Source: an uncultured Prevotellaceae bacterium (GTDB lineage: Bacteria > Bacteroidota > Bacteroidia > Bacteroidales > Bacteroidaceae). Taken from it: a DNA stretch of 64,000 nt. Both the position numbers and the translations under genes were made by a program. Below the pieces are notes generated by a model. It had not been told where the DNA came from and did no database searches. It saw only the letters and a list, made by a program, of their open reading frames with translations. Of the stretch, positions 1 through 8,896 are shown piece after piece. The DNA lies in contig ONDA01000006.1 of assembly GCA_900316475.1 (NCBI GenBank), positions 141,755 to 205,754 of the forward strand. Reading direction: 5' to 3'. Position 1 is the stretch's first letter; each line of letters starts with the position of its first letter.

Positions 1-1467
1 CCCTTTCAGACGACTGACGGCCTCGGCGCTGTCGGCCTTGAGACGGTCGTTGATGACAATATGGCCAGCATACGTGCCGTCGATAGCCACGTGGATGATG
101 GTACCCACATGATGGCAGTCGCGCCACTTGGCGCCTACAGCGTCCATCAGCCTGGTGTTGCCGACGGCAACCTGCTGACTGCCTACACGCGCACGGATGC
201 CCTGACCGGCAACCTCTTCGACGTCGGCAACGACGCAGCCGTCGGTAGCCTCGTCGGGGAAGGCATCGCGCAAGGCGGCGGCGATGGGGTGCGTAGAGAA
301 GTGCTCCACATGGGCGGCCAGGTGCAGCAGCTGACGCTCGTCGACGACGTCGGGATGGACGGCCTCGACGGCAAACTGTCCGTGAGTCAGCGTGCCCGTC
401 TTGTCGAAGACAACGGTGTCGACCCGTGCCAGCACGTCCATATAGTTGGCTCCCTTGATGAGGATGCCGCGACGCGAAGCGCCACCGATGCCTCCGAAGA
501 AGGTCAGCGGGACACTGATGACCAAGGCGCAGGGGCACGAGACGACGAGGAACATCAGGGCGCGATAGAGCCAGACGGAGAAGGCGCCGCCCAGCACGGT
601 GGGCACGACGGCAATGGCCACAGCGGCAAAGACGACGACGGGCGTATAGACGCGGGCGAAACGGGTGATGAAGGTCTCGCTGTGCGACTTGTGGCTGGCG
701 GCATTCTCCACCAGCGCGATAATCTTCGAGGCCGTACTCTCGCCGAAGTTCTTGGTAGTACGCACGCGCAACAGTCCTGAGAGATTGACACAGCCCGACT
801 GCACCTCGTCGCCCTCGGCCACCTCGCGCGGCAACGACTCGCCCGTCAGGGCTACGGTGTTCAGGGCGGACCGTCCGCTGACGACGACGCCGTCGAGGGG
901 CACACGCTCGCCCGGACGGATGACGATGGTAGCTCCCACCCCCACCTCGTCAGGACTGACGGCTTTCACTTCATCCTTACCGACCTCCAAATACGCTACA
1001 TCGGGGCGTATGTCCATCAGATGGCTGATGCTGCGGCGACTCTGACCCTCGGCATAGCCCTCGAAGAGTTCGCCCACCTGGAAAAACAGCATCACGAAGA
1101 CGGCCTCCGGGAACTCGTTCTCGGCTCCGGGCAGGAAACCGATGCAGAGGGCGCCAATGGTGGCCACCGTCATCAGGAAGTGCTCGTTGAAGGGTTCACC
1201 CTCCATCAGTCCCTCGACGGCCTCCTTCAAGGTATCGTGACCTATTATGATATAAGGTACGAGATAGACCAGCAGCAGTTGCCAGGTAGACAACTGCAGC
1301 TGATGCTCGACAACGACGGCGCCGACGAGCAGCAGCGCCGTGACGCCGATGACTGTCAGCTGGCGGCGCAGCCCTCCTTCATGCTCGTGATGATGCTCGT
1401 GGTGATGCTCGTGATGATGCTCGCAACACTCACTCTCTTGATGCTGGTGATGATGAATATGTGCCAT
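1..1467 (-). CDS. Heavy-metal translocating P1B-type ATPase, 3' end outside the window
   Basis: Inner-membrane pump that exports a soft or transition metal using ATP. The visible 489 residues run from the start codon to the window edge. Residues 1-30 are packed with His, Cys and Glu and replace the usual N-terminal HMA (CxxC) domain. A TGES actuator motif, the CPC membrane metal site at residues 311-313, the DKTGTLT phosphorylation site (Asp355) and the HP motif near residue 393 follow in order. CPC together with HP defines the P1B class. The residues that separate Zn/Cd from Cu pumps lie in later helices that are cut off, so the metal is undecided. A Zn/Cd exporter is my best guess from the His-rich end. 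A TAACTTTG box lies about 30 nt upstream. Confidence 0.93.
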   Translation of the reverse strand, partial: MAHIHHHQHQESECCEHHHEHHHEHHHEHEGGLRRQLTVIGVTALLLVGAVVVEHQLQLSTWQLLLVYLVPYIIIGHDTLKEAVEGLMEGEPFNEHFLMTVATIGALCIGFLPGAENEFPEAVFVMLFFQVGELFEGYAEGQSRRSISHLMDIRPDVAYLEVGKDEVKAVSPDEVGVGATIVIRPGERVPLDGVVVSGRSALNTVALTGESLPREVAEGDEVQSGCVNLSGLLRVRTTKNFGESTASKIIALVENAASHKSHSETFITRFARVYTPVVVFAAVAIAVVPTVLGGAFSVWLYRALMFLVVSCPCALVISVPLTFFGGIGGASRRGILIKGANYMDVLARVDTVVFDKTGTLTHGQFAVEAVHPDVVDERQLLHLAAHVEHFSTHPIAAALRDAFPDEATDGCVVADVEEVAGQGIRARVGSQQVAVGNTRLMDAVGAKWRDCHHVGTIIHVAIDGTYAGHIVINDRLKADSAEAVSRLKG

Positions 1468-1496
1468 AACTTTGACCCTTTAAATGTTTTCGGGTG

Positions 1497-1504
1497 CAAA
1501 GTTA
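1497..1504 (-). promoter_or_regulatory. -7 box for the P-type ATPase
   Basis: TAACTTTG on the minus strand matches the Bacteroidota -7 consensus TAnnTTTG and sits about 30 nt before the ATPase start. No convincing -33 TTTG at the usual spacing. Confidence 0.5.
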
Positions 1505-1539
1505 CGGCACATTTCGCGCAACTCGGTTGCAAAGTGCTG

Positions 1540-3174
1540 TCAGAAGGTGTAACCGACGGTGGCCAGCACCTGATGGCGCTTGTTGTTGACCTCAGTGGTC
1601 TGAGGCACGTTGGTAACGGTAGCGCCGTCGAAGGTGAACGACGTGTTGGGCTGGTAAGGGTTGAACGTGCCCTTCGTCATCGAGTACTGATAAGCCAGGT
1701 CGAAGTTCCAGCCATTATACTTGTAGCCTAAGCCGCAGGTAACGCGGTGGGTGTCTTTCCAGTTGACGTAGTCGTTGGTGGACGAGTACATCACGCCGAT
1801 GGAGTTGATGGTCATATCGCGCACGCCGTTCTCCTCGTACATCGGCGACACGTAGTTGTAGCCTACACGGACAGCCAGAGCGGGATCGGGCTTCAGCTCG
1901 GCTCCTACCTTCAGCATGTGTACGCCTTTCAGCGTGTGGTCGGTCTGGGTGTTCATCGCGCGGTCACTATGTGAGTCGCGGTTGCCGTTATAGTCGTAAC
2001 CGTCGTTCACGCGCATGTCCATCGAACTGTAGTCGGCATACTCGTAGGTAGCGCCGAGGGCCAGCTGCGTGCCGATGGTGTGGCCCAGACTGACGTCGAA
2101 CTTCCACGGGGTGTACATCTTGAACTCGTAGGTCTCGCCATTCTCGCCCCTCTCCCAGAGTCCGATGCCGTTGTAGTAGCAGTTGTTATAGAACACGGTG
2201 CTGTTGCTCGTCTTCAGGTCGTACCACGTAGGCGTGGAAACGGAGAGGCCGACACGGAACGGTGAGTACTCGAGGGGACGGAAGATGACGCCAGCTTTGA
2301 TGTCGACACCGGTACCCGTCACCTTATGCTCGTCGGAGAGCAGCGTGTTTCCTGCCCGCGAACCGTCGGCAAAGACGAGATTCTCGGCATAGTCGGTCGT
2401 CGACTTGTAGTTGACATCGTGCACACCTACCGTCAGACCCAGGTACACGCGGTCGTTGACATTGCCGCTGAGGTTGATGTCGAAGTCGGAAATCCAACCG
2501 TGCTGCCCGCTGTTGTACGCATAGCTGTCGCCATCGAGATAGCCTATCTCGATGTCGGTATCGCTACCGTTCTTAGGCCAGGCATTGAAGGCATTCATAT
2601 AGAGATAGTCCACCTGCGTGAAGGTATTGGCGCGATAGGCGTCGGGGGAGTTGTTCTCGAAGCCCATCAGGTCGCCGTCGACGTTCCAGTCGAGGTTGTA
2701 GCCGCCGCGGTTGACGTTGTCCTTGTCGTACTTGGCAAAACCCACCTGGTTGAGCGAACCGCGACGCAGGCTGTTGGCTGCCGACAGTATCTGATTGAAG
2801 TTGCGGCTCTTGTGGTAGTTGAAGGCAATGTTGATAAACGACTGTCTGTCCATCCGCGTAGAATAGACGAAGCCCGCCTGGTCGAAGCTGACGTGGGTCT
2901 TCCCTACATCAGCAAACTTCACGGCATCCTGCTGGGAGACGACGCTGAGCGACGTCTGGAAGGTGCTGTGCCGGAACAGACCGATAGCTGCGGGGTTTGT
3001 ACCTATCGCCGAGATGTCGGCACCGAGTGCCTCCAGAGCGCCACCCATACCCACATAGCGTGCCGTACCGTTAAGGTCGGTGGTCATGAGCTTGGCTCCC
3101 TCGTAGGTGTCCTGAGCTGCCGACGGCAAAGCTGCCGCCACAGCCAATGCTGCTGTTAATACTATCTTCTTCAT
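1540..3174 (-). CDS. OmpP1/FadL-family outer-membrane transport protein
   Basis: Predicted outer-membrane beta-barrel of the FadL/TodX type, a family that lets hydrophobic compounds cross the outer membrane. I start it at the ATG giving MKKIVLTAALAVAAALPSAAQ, a clean Sec signal peptide; a TTG three codons upstream is less likely. The mature N-terminus has the family pattern, with YVGMGGALEALGAD followed by GTNPAAIGLF, the NPA motif of the plug. The rest alternates short amphipathic strands with Asn/Gly/Tyr turns and ends in an aromatic residue (VGYTF), as barrels do. Length 544 residues is normal. No neighbour indicates its substrate. Confidence 0.85.
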   Translation of the reverse strand: MKKIVLTAALAVAAALPSAAQDTYEGAKLMTTDLNGTARYVGMGGALEALGADISAIGTNPAAIGLFRHSTFQTSLSVVSQQDAVKFADVGKTHVSFDQAGFVYSTRMDRQSFINIAFNYHKSRNFNQILSAANSLRRGSLNQVGFAKYDKDNVNRGGYNLDWNVDGDLMGFENNSPDAYRANTFTQVDYLYMNAFNAWPKNGSDTDIEIGYLDGDSYAYNSGQHGWISDFDINLSGNVNDRVYLGLTVGVHDVNYKSTTDYAENLVFADGSRAGNTLLSDEHKVTGTGVDIKAGVIFRPLEYSPFRVGLSVSTPTWYDLKTSNSTVFYNNCYYNGIGLWERGENGETYEFKMYTPWKFDVSLGHTIGTQLALGATYEYADYSSMDMRVNDGYDYNGNRDSHSDRAMNTQTDHTLKGVHMLKVGAELKPDPALAVRVGYNYVSPMYEENGVRDMTINSIGVMYSSTNDYVNWKDTHRVTCGLGYKYNGWNFDLAYQYSMTKGTFNPYQPNTSFTFDGATVTNVPQTTEVNNKRHQVLATVGYTF

Positions 3175-3216
3175 ACTCTTCAAATTTCAATAGTCAATGA
3201 TAAATGCTTTAGAAAA

Positions 3217-4149
3217 TCAACGTCTGCCGGCACGACCGATGCTGCCGCCGCCACGTGAGCCACCACCGCCTGCCGAGCCGCCGAAGCTGCCGCCACCCGA
3301 CGAACGGCTGAAGCTGCCCATACTGCTGCTCGACGAACGGTTGTACATGCTGCTGTTGGTCGTTGAGCGGTTGAAGTTGCCGCTGCTGCTGGTCGTTGAG
3401 CGACTGAAGTTGCCGCTGCTGCTGCGCACGACGCCGTTGTTATAGGTGGCACGCTGCGTAGCACGGGCCGACGATGCTGACGAAGCACGCGAACCGCCGG
3501 TGAAGTAGCCGTGAGAACGACCGCTGCGGTTGATGGTTCCGGTATTGCCGTTGCGGGCATAGACTCTGCTGCGTACGCTGCCGCCATAATAGTACGGACG
3601 GTAGTAGCTATAGTAGCCGTAAGGACGGTACCAGGGGTCGTACCAGGGGTCGTACCACGTAGAGTACCAACCATAGCGGCGGTAGTACCAGGGGGTGTTC
3701 CAGTACCAGTAAGAGTCGTACCACGGGTAGTAGGACGAGAAGAACCACGTAGAGTGCCACGAGTCGTTGGCACCGTCGCGATACCCCTCACGATAGGCAA
3801 TGTCGGCATCGTAGCCGTCGTAGCGGGCCATCTGGCGCGTCAGGGCGAAGTCCTCCTTCATAGTGGAGTCAGGATAGACGCCGCGCTCGCCGCTGAACTG
3901 GATAATGTCGTTACCCGTAGTGTCGGTAGAAAGAACCTCATAATGGCTGCCACCGAAACTGCCCCGACGGTTGTATTCGTCGACGCTGCGGTTGCTGCCG
4001 CAATAGTAGGTGGAACGCGGCGCTTCACGATAGGAGGCTGCGCGCTCGTGAGTCTGCTTGGAGGGAACGAAGTACATATCATCGTCCTGAGCCATCATCG
4101 TCAGAGGCATTGCCCCCAACAAGAGTGATAATAAAATACGGTTGTTCAT
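3217..4149 (-). CDS. Secreted low-complexity protein, Tyr/Trp-rich then Ser/Gly-rich
   Basis: No enzymatic domain recognised. A signal peptide (MNNRILLSLLLGAMPLTMMAQ) is followed by an acidic stretch. Residues about 135-195 are dominated by Tyr, Trp, Pro and Arg in short YYxPWYDxW-like repeats. The C-terminus of about 110 residues is almost entirely Ser, Gly, Arg, Asn and Thr with SSSGNFxRSTT-type repeats, ending in a Gly-rich basic tail. Exported proteins of this composition recur in Bacteroidales with unknown roles; a surface or matrix function is a guess. An AGGAG sits 8 nt before the second ATG, so I prefer it to the ATG 6 nt upstream. Two possible -7 boxes lie at 4184 and 4207. Confidence 0.8.
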   Translation of the reverse strand: MNNRILLSLLLGAMPLTMMAQDDDMYFVPSKQTHERAASYREAPRSTYYCGSNRSVDEYNRRGSFGGSHYEVLSTDTTGNDIIQFSGERGVYPDSTMKEDFALTRQMARYDGYDADIAYREGYRDGANDSWHSTWFFSSYYPWYDSYWYWNTPWYYRRYGWYSTWYDPWYDPWYRPYGYYSYYRPYYYGGSVRSRVYARNGNTGTINRSGRSHGYFTGGSRASSASSARATQRATYNNGVVRSSSGNFSRSTTSSSGNFNRSTTNSSMYNRSSSSSMGSFSRSSGGGSFGGSAGGGGSRGGGSIGRAGRR

Positions 4150-4183
4150 TGTCATATCTCCTTTGTTTTATTCTTTCACGCTA

Positions 4184-4191
4184 CAAAATTA
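4184..4191 (-). promoter_or_regulatory. -7 box upstream of the low-complexity secreted protein
   Basis: TAATTTTG on the minus strand, about 35 nt before the start. A second copy of the same octamer lies at 4207-4214, so two start sites are possible. Confidence 0.45.
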
Positions 4192-4212
4192 AATCTATTT
4201 TTGATGCAAAAT

Positions 4213-4249
4213 TAGGGAAAAACCCTAAACCATGATAGGTTTTTCCCTA
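4213..4249. repeat. 12-bp perfect inverted repeat between divergent promoters
   Basis: TAGGGAAAAACC (4213-4224) pairs with GGTTTTTCCCTA (4238-4249) around a 13-nt spacer. It lies between the minus-strand -7 boxes and the plus-strand -7 box of prmA, so it cannot terminate either gene. It could be a shared operator. Confidence 0.6.
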
Positions 4250-4256
4250 TTTTTTG

Positions 4257-4264
4257 TAATTTTG
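4257..4264 (+). promoter_or_regulatory. -7 box for prmA
   Basis: TAATTTTG 19 nt before the prmA ATG matches TAnnTTTG. No clear -33 element, because that position falls in the spacer of the inverted repeat. Confidence 0.5.
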
Positions 4265-4283
4265 CGGCAAATTTAACATCATT

Positions 4284-5135
4284 ATGAAGTATTTCGAGGT
4301 AAAATTCAGCATAAAACCGCTCAACGGCGATGCTTGTGACCTGCTGGCAGCAATAGCCGGAGAGGCCGGTTTTGAAACATTTGAGAACACCGACGACGGG
4401 CTGACGGGCTACGTCCAGCAAGCACTTTTCGACCAGCAGGCGCTGGACAGCGTGCTGCAACAGCTGCCGATGCCTGACGTCAGCGTCAGCTACACGGTCA
4501 GAGAGGCCGAGGATCGCGACTGGAACGAGCAATGGGAACAGGAGGGGTTTGAACCTATCACCGTAGACAACCGGCTGGTGATTCACGACGGCCGGCATCT
4601 GCCAGCAACCACGAATGGGGCTGTTGCCCCCCTACTCATCGAAATTGACGCCCGTCTGGCATTTGGTACGGGCACGCACGAGACGACGCAGATGGTGTGC
4701 GCCACACTCCTCGATACCGACCTGACCGACAAGCGCATACTGGACTGCGGCTGCGGAACGGGCATCTTGGGCATCACGGCAATGAAGTTAGGAGCACGCG
4801 AATGTGTAGGCTACGACATCGATGAGTGGAGCGTCGACAACACGCGCCATAATGCCGTCATCAACAGCGTCGACGTGACGCCGCTCCTGGGCGATGCTTC
4901 TATATTAAATAAGGTGGAGGGCACGTTCGACATCGTCGTTGCCAACATCAACCGCAACATCCTGCTGCAGGATATGCCGGCTTTCAGACAGAAGATGGCG
5001 ACGGGCGCCAAACTGATTCTCAGCGGGTTCTACACCGAGGACATTCCCCTGCTGCAAGAGAAAGCGGCCAAACTGGGACTCAGTCTGACCGCTCAAAAGG
5101 TATGCAACGATTGGGCTTGCATCGTACTGCAATAG
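4284..5135 (+). CDS. prmA: Ribosomal protein L11 methyltransferase
   Basis: Cytoplasmic SAM-dependent enzyme that methylates ribosomal protein L11. The 283 residues have the PrmA layout: a small N-terminal L11-recognition domain, a linker with RDWNEQWEQEGFEPI, the conserved FGTGTHETTQ segment before the fold, and the SAM-binding motif DCGCGTGILGI near residue 155. VANINRNIL is the PrmA active-site region. It is monocistronic, with its own -7 box upstream and a convergent lipoprotein gene ending 4 nt after its stop. Confidence 0.95.
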   Translation: MKYFEVKFSIKPLNGDACDLLAAIAGEAGFETFENTDDGLTGYVQQALFDQQALDSVLQQLPMPDVSVSYTVREAEDRDWNEQWEQEGFEPITVDNRLVIHDGRHLPATTNGAVAPLLIEIDARLAFGTGTHETTQMVCATLLDTDLTDKRILDCGCGTGILGITAMKLGARECVGYDIDEWSVDNTRHNAVINSVDVTPLLGDASILNKVEGTFDIVVANINRNILLQDMPAFRQKMATGAKLILSGFYTEDIPLLQEKAAKLGLSLTAQKVCNDWACIVLQ

Positions 5136-5139
5136 CCCT

Positions 5140-5721
5140 CTAATTAATCGTAATACTCGACGTGCGCTCCCTATCGCCCAAGCGCTGAATCCACGCAACA
5201 AACGACTCTAACGACGAGAAGGTCTGAGACGATAGCGAGATGGAATTGCCCGGAACGACCTCACCGTTGCTCCGCATAGCGGTCACTGCGGCAAAGGGCG
5301 CAAAGGTCTTAGTGGGGAAATCGGTGGGCTCGACGCCCGTCAGGACAACCTTCGACTTGCAGGATACGGTTGCACCCGTTGGCGCGGTGAAACGCTGCGT
5401 ACGGACGATACATGAGTTATAGTCTATCGTAAAGCCTAACAGCAGCTCCAAAACACTCATGGCCTGCTTCGAATAGGAAGGAACGGCATCCGACGTCTCA
5501 CCGTCGCGCACCGTAAAACTCTTGGCCGCGCCCTGGGCGTCATAGTAGGTCACCTCGAGGCTGGCACTGGGAGCAATGCTCTTCGGAAGAACGGCTACCA
5601 CGCACACCTCACCATTTCCATTGACCGCAGGCTCATCATCGTCGCCACAGGCGGCAAAGGCCGTCAACGTCAAACTACAGGCGACAAGAACACCTAACAA
5701 ACATACAATAGTTTTTTTCAT
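5140..5721 (-). CDS. Hypothetical lipoprotein
   Basis: A 193-residue exported protein. The signal peptide MKKTIVCLLGVLVACSLTLTA ends in a lipobox (FAAC) followed by GDDDEP, the acidic Bacteroidota signal that sends lipoproteins to the cell surface. I start at this ATG because an upstream in-frame start would add 20 residues before the signal peptide and lies upstream of a TATCTTTG box at 5751-5758. The mature part looks beta-rich with no recognised motif. It converges on prmA with 4 nt between the stops. Confidence 0.8.
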   Translation of the reverse strand: MKKTIVCLLGVLVACSLTLTAFAACGDDDEPAVNGNGEVCVVAVLPKSIAPSASLEVTYYDAQGAAKSFTVRDGETSDAVPSYSKQAMSVLELLLGFTIDYNSCIVRTQRFTAPTGATVSCKSKVVLTGVEPTDFPTKTFAPFAAVTAMRSNGEVVPGNSISLSSQTFSSLESFVAWIQRLGDRERTSSITIN

Positions 5722-5750
5722 GATTTTCTCTGTTTCAGGTTTATTGCGGG

Positions 5751-5758
5751 CAAAGATA
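5751..5758 (-). promoter_or_regulatory. -7 box for the lipoprotein
   Basis: TATCTTTG on the minus strand, 29 nt before the ATG at 5721. It supports that start over an in-frame codon at 5781, which would be upstream of the box. Confidence 0.5.
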
Positions 5759-5808
5759 TGAAAAAAGAACGAACTACGCAAGCAAAAAGACGAAATAATT
5801 TATTCCGC

Positions 5809-6705
5809 CTACTGATAAGCTTTCTCGCCGATAGTCTCCATCGAACCGAGAGTCATCTGGCGCAGGTCGTAATAGGACCCGTTGTAGATATTGAAGTCAA
5901 CATGGCCCTTGATGCCGGGCAGCTTGCCCACATCGGTGTGCTGCCAGAACTTCCAGCGCCCTTGATACTCTACGGAGTCAACATAGTAGTGGGCTATCCA
6001 GTAGGGGTATTGGTCGAAGATGGAGTCGTTCAGGTAGCGTAGCTTGAACTTATAATAGGTGTAGATGATGGGCTTTACGTTGTAGTGTTTCTCAACGATG
6101 TTGAGCCACTGCAAGACCGACGCCTTGAACTCGGCGTCTGTCTGGTTCTTCGGCTTGTGCTCCACATCGAGTACGGGCGGCAGGTCGCCGTTCTCAAGCT
6201 TCACCTGACTGAGGAAGTGCTGAGCCTGACGCTCGGCCGGCGTATGCACGCTATAGAAATGGTAGGCACCACGAGTGAAACCATACTCGCGGGCTTGGTG
6301 GAAGTTCTCTCGGAAGTTCTCGTCGGTCTGGGTGGAGCCTTCGGTGGCCTTAATCATGATAAAACGGATAGGACAACGATTGATTTGACCTTCGTCCTTC
6401 AGTTTTTCCCAATCGATATGCCCCTGGTGGTGGGAGATGTCGATACCGTGAATCTCGTAGCCGTCAGGATAGCTGACATCGCCGTAGAGCGCACGCCAGC
6501 GAAAGCCGAACGGACCGACGAAGAAATAGTAGAAAAACCAGATGTAGCCAGCCACAACAGCCGCGCCGCCGAGCCAATAGGCCCAATCAGGCATACGGCG
6601 CAGAAAACGGATGAAGACATTCGGTTTTCTACGCCCTTCCGGGCCATGATACGTATGGGTCGAACCAATGCCCTTCCGACGAACTGCACGGCGCTTTGCT
6701 GCCAT
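5809..6705 (-). CDS. Membrane-anchored GH25 lysozyme (muramidase)
   Basis: Probably cleaves the glycan backbone of peptidoglycan. A basic N-terminus (about 35 residues) precedes one transmembrane segment at about 41-62, so the catalytic domain should lie in the periplasm while staying tethered. The GH25 domain begins at HGIDISHHQG (Asp89) and contains KATEGS, GAYHFY and PPVLDVE (Asp180, Glu182), the conserved acidic residues of the family's barrel. Length 298 suits one GH25 domain with an anchor and no separate cell-wall-binding domain. A house-keeping role in wall remodelling is likelier than phage lysis, as nothing phage-like is near. Confidence 0.92.
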   Translation of the reverse strand: MAAKRRAVRRKGIGSTHTYHGPEGRRKPNVFIRFLRRMPDWAYWLGGAAVVAGYIWFFYYFFVGPFGFRWRALYGDVSYPDGYEIHGIDISHHQGHIDWEKLKDEGQINRCPIRFIMIKATEGSTQTDENFRENFHQAREYGFTRGAYHFYSVHTPAERQAQHFLSQVKLENGDLPPVLDVEHKPKNQTDAEFKASVLQWLNIVEKHYNVKPIIYTYYKFKLRYLNDSIFDQYPYWIAHYYVDSVEYQGRWKFWQHTDVGKLPGIKGHVDFNIYNGSYYDLRQMTLGSMETIGEKAYQ

Positions 6706-6721
6706 AGAATCAAAAAAAACA

Positions 6722-6791
6722 GCACGGATTACACGATTGACACGGTGTCAGGTTGCCGTGCCTCTCATAAGATGAGCCGTGTAATCCGTGC
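6722..6791. repeat. 14-bp perfect inverted repeat, REP-like
   Basis: GCACGGATTACACG (6722-6735) and CGTGTAATCCGTGC (6778-6791) form a long hairpin between the phosphofructokinase and GH25 genes. The 42-nt spacer holds a smaller quasi-palindrome, TGACACGGTGTCA. There is no T-tract, so it is not an ordinary terminator. Confidence 0.7.
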
Positions 6792-6807
6792 CTAAGACAA
6801 TCAACAG

Positions 6808-8445
6808 TTACTTAGCTTGTTCGAGAGCCAGCGTCTTCGTAGGCTGGTCGCAGACCTCTGAAGGTCCCCAGTACTGGATAGGACCAGGATAGACGTAGGC
6901 CGTCTCGCGGGCCCAACGGTCGCGCTCTTTGGCGAAAGCCTTGAAGGGAGCACCGTCGAGCTCGACAAGAGCCTTGCGGATAACGGGCTTCATCTCGCCG
7001 GCACGCTTCTCCATATTCATCATCATCGTGATGGGCACACCGCCGGCAACCCACTGGTCAGCGGGAGCGGTCGTGTTCTTCACAATGGCCATATAGCCCG
7101 TCTTGCCGTTGGCAATGAGCTGGGCGGCACTGGTACCGAGGGCGTAGCAGTAGTCGGCGTCGAAGTTAGAGGGAGCAGCGCAGCGGCCCTCATAGCCGAA
7201 GAAGTGGTGCTGTGTACCGAACTTGCCGGTGTACTTGCCTTCCTTCTTCATCTTCTCAAGCTTCTGGGCAACCATCGTAGAGAGCAGCTTCTCGGTCTCG
7301 ATGAGCGACACCTGCACGTTTCCGTGAGGATCGCGGTCGAGGGCGAGCTGACGGGCTACGCCTGTGGGCAGCGAGTTGAACACGGCGAGGTTTTCCTCTG
7401 AGAGGTGACTCTTGGCGAAGTCGATGGTCTCCGTGCGACCCATCTCCTTCACCTCGGGCAATGCCAGCACGTCGTTGAGCTGGGCAATAAGCTTCTTGAT
7501 GGCGGGAATGAACTCGATAAGGCCCTCGGGAATGATGACAGTACCGAAGTTGTTGCCGTCAGCGGCACGAGCAGCTACGGCGTTGGCAATGTTTTCGACG
7601 ATATCGTCAAGACTCAAACCCTTGGCCTCGACCTCCTCACTGATAAGACAGATGTTAGGTTGAGTCTGCAGGGCACACTCCAGAGCGATGTGAGAAGCCG
7701 AGCGGCCCATCACCTTAATGAAATGCCAGTACTTGCGGGCTGAGTTACAGTCGCGCTCGATGTTGCCAATGAGTTCAGAGTAGGTCTTACAAGCGGTGTC
7801 AAAACCGAACGAGGTCTCAATCTGCTCGTTCTTCAGGTCGCCGTCGATGGTCTTCGGACAGCCGATGACCTGCACACCGTAGTTCTTGGCGGCATAGTAC
7901 TCAGCCAGCACGCAGGCATTGGTGTTGGAGTCGTCGCCACCGATAATAACGATAGCCTTGATGTCGAGCTCGCGAATAATCTCCAAGCCCTTCTCAAACT
8001 GCTCTACCTTCTCGAGCTTCGTACGGCCGGAGCCAATCATGTCGAAACCACCGGTATTGCGGTACTGGTCGATAATCTCCGACGTCAGCTCCATATAATT
8101 ATGGTCTACAAGACCACCAGGACCAAGAATGAAACCAAACAGACGGTTCTCGGGATTCAGCTTCTTAATCTGGTCGAACAAACCGGTGATGACGTTATGA
8201 CCACCAGGAGCCTGACCACCCGACAGGATGATGCCCACGTTCATCTTAGTAGTGTTGGCCTCAGTAGCTGGCTCAAACTCCACAATGGGCATTCCGTACG
8301 TGTTGGGGAACAACTTCTTGATCTCTTCCTGATCGGCAACGCTCTGCGTAGCCTTACCTTCTTTCACCTTAACAGCTCCCTGCAGCGCTTTAGGCAGCTT
8401 GGGCTGATAGGCGGCTCTTGCAATCTGCAATGCACTCTTTTCCAT
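6808..8445 (-). CDS. pfp: Pyrophosphate-dependent 6-phosphofructokinase, long form
   Basis: Converts fructose 6-phosphate and PPi to fructose 1,6-bisphosphate and phosphate, reversibly, in the cytoplasm. The 545 residues match the long plant-beta-like class used by Bacteroidales. Visible motifs are GGQAPGGHN (76-84), GGDDSNTN starting at 169 and PKTIDGD (197-203). The second Asp in GGDD, where ATP enzymes have Gly, is the mark of PPi use. [11 protein letters not shown] forms part of the sugar-phosphate site. Transcribed alone from a box at 8491-8498. Confidence 0.95.
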   Translation of the reverse strand: MEKSALQIARAAYQPKLPKALQGAVKVKEGKATQSVADQEEIKKLFPNTYGMPIVEFEPATEANTTKMNVGIILSGGQAPGGHNVITGLFDQIKKLNPENRLFGFILGPGGLVDHNYMELTSEIIDQYRNTGGFDMIGSGRTKLEKVEQFEKGLEIIRELDIKAIVIIGGDDSNTNACVLAEYYAAKNYGVQVIGCPKTIDGDLKNEQIETSFGFDTACKTYSELIGNIERDCNSARKYWHFIKVMGRSASHIALECALQTQPNICLISEEVEAKGLSLDDIVENIANAVAARAADGNNFGTVIIPEGLIEFIPAIKKLIAQLNDVLALPEVKEMGRTETIDFAKSHLSEENLAVFNSLPTGVARQLALDRDPHGNVQVSLIETEKLLSTMVAQKLEKMKKEGKYTGKFGTQHHFFGYEGRCAAPSNFDADYCYALGTSAAQLIANGKTGYMAIVKNTTAPADQWVAGGVPITMMMNMEKRAGEMKPVIRKALVELDGAPFKAFAKERDRWARETAYVYPGPIQYWGPSEVCDQPTKTLALEQAK

Positions 8446-8490
8446 AAATGTAAATACTCCTATTTATTGAATAATGAAATTTTCGACGTG

Positions 8491-8498
8491 CAAAAATA
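8491..8498 (-). promoter_or_regulatory. -7 box for pfp
   Basis: TATTTTTG on the minus strand, 45 nt before the start codon, fits TAnnTTTG. Confidence 0.45.
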
Positions 8499-8582
8499 CG
8501 CATTTCTGACGAGAAACAGAAAGAAAAAATGCTTTTTATGTTTTTTTTTGAAGAAACTCCTTGCTATTTGAAGAAAAATAAC

Positions 8583-8590
8583 TATCTTTG
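8583..8590 (+). promoter_or_regulatory. -7 box for the 8.6-15 kb plus-strand gene run
   Basis: TATCTTTG 29 nt before the first gene. It is the only good box I see before the closely packed genes up to the PP2C-like protein. Confidence 0.5.
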
Positions 8591-8619
8591 TAAACTGTAA
8601 ATGACAAAATCACGAAATT

Positions 8620-8889
8620 ATGGCGAACAAGAGAACACTGAAACATGCAATCAACCTCATCTGCTCAGAACTTTTTGCTGAAGCCGTTGCCGCCTCTCTA
8701 TACGGCAACGAGAAGAATCAGGAAAATGCTGACGCCGTGCTTCACAGTATCATCCGCTTGGAGAGCAACTACATCAGCCGTATTTCACATATTGAGCCGG
8801 GGATGAAAGCCAGCAAGTATTTCAAGGACTTGCGAGAGAACTTCACTAAGGAGGCCGACGAAATAGTTGACACCATCAATAATCTGTAG
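8620..8889 (+). CDS. Small helical protein, function unknown
   Basis: An 89-residue protein with no signal peptide or transmembrane segment. The composition suggests two or three amphipathic helices, for example CSELFAEAVAASLYG and the C-terminal KYFKDLRENFTKEADEIVD. I do not assign a family. It opens the gene run, has its own -7 box, and ends only 7 nt before the acyltransferase start, so the two are probably co-transcribed. Confidence 0.75.
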   Translation: MANKRTLKHAINLICSELFAEAVAASLYGNEKNQENADAVLHSIIRLESNYISRISHIEPGMKASKYFKDLRENFTKEADEIVDTINNL

Positions 8890-8896
8890 TACGACT

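Noticed and set aside
61-780. A 239-residue plus-strand frame opposite the P-type ATPase
   Set aside because: It is antisense to the clear CPC and DKTGTLT motifs and has no protein-like features.
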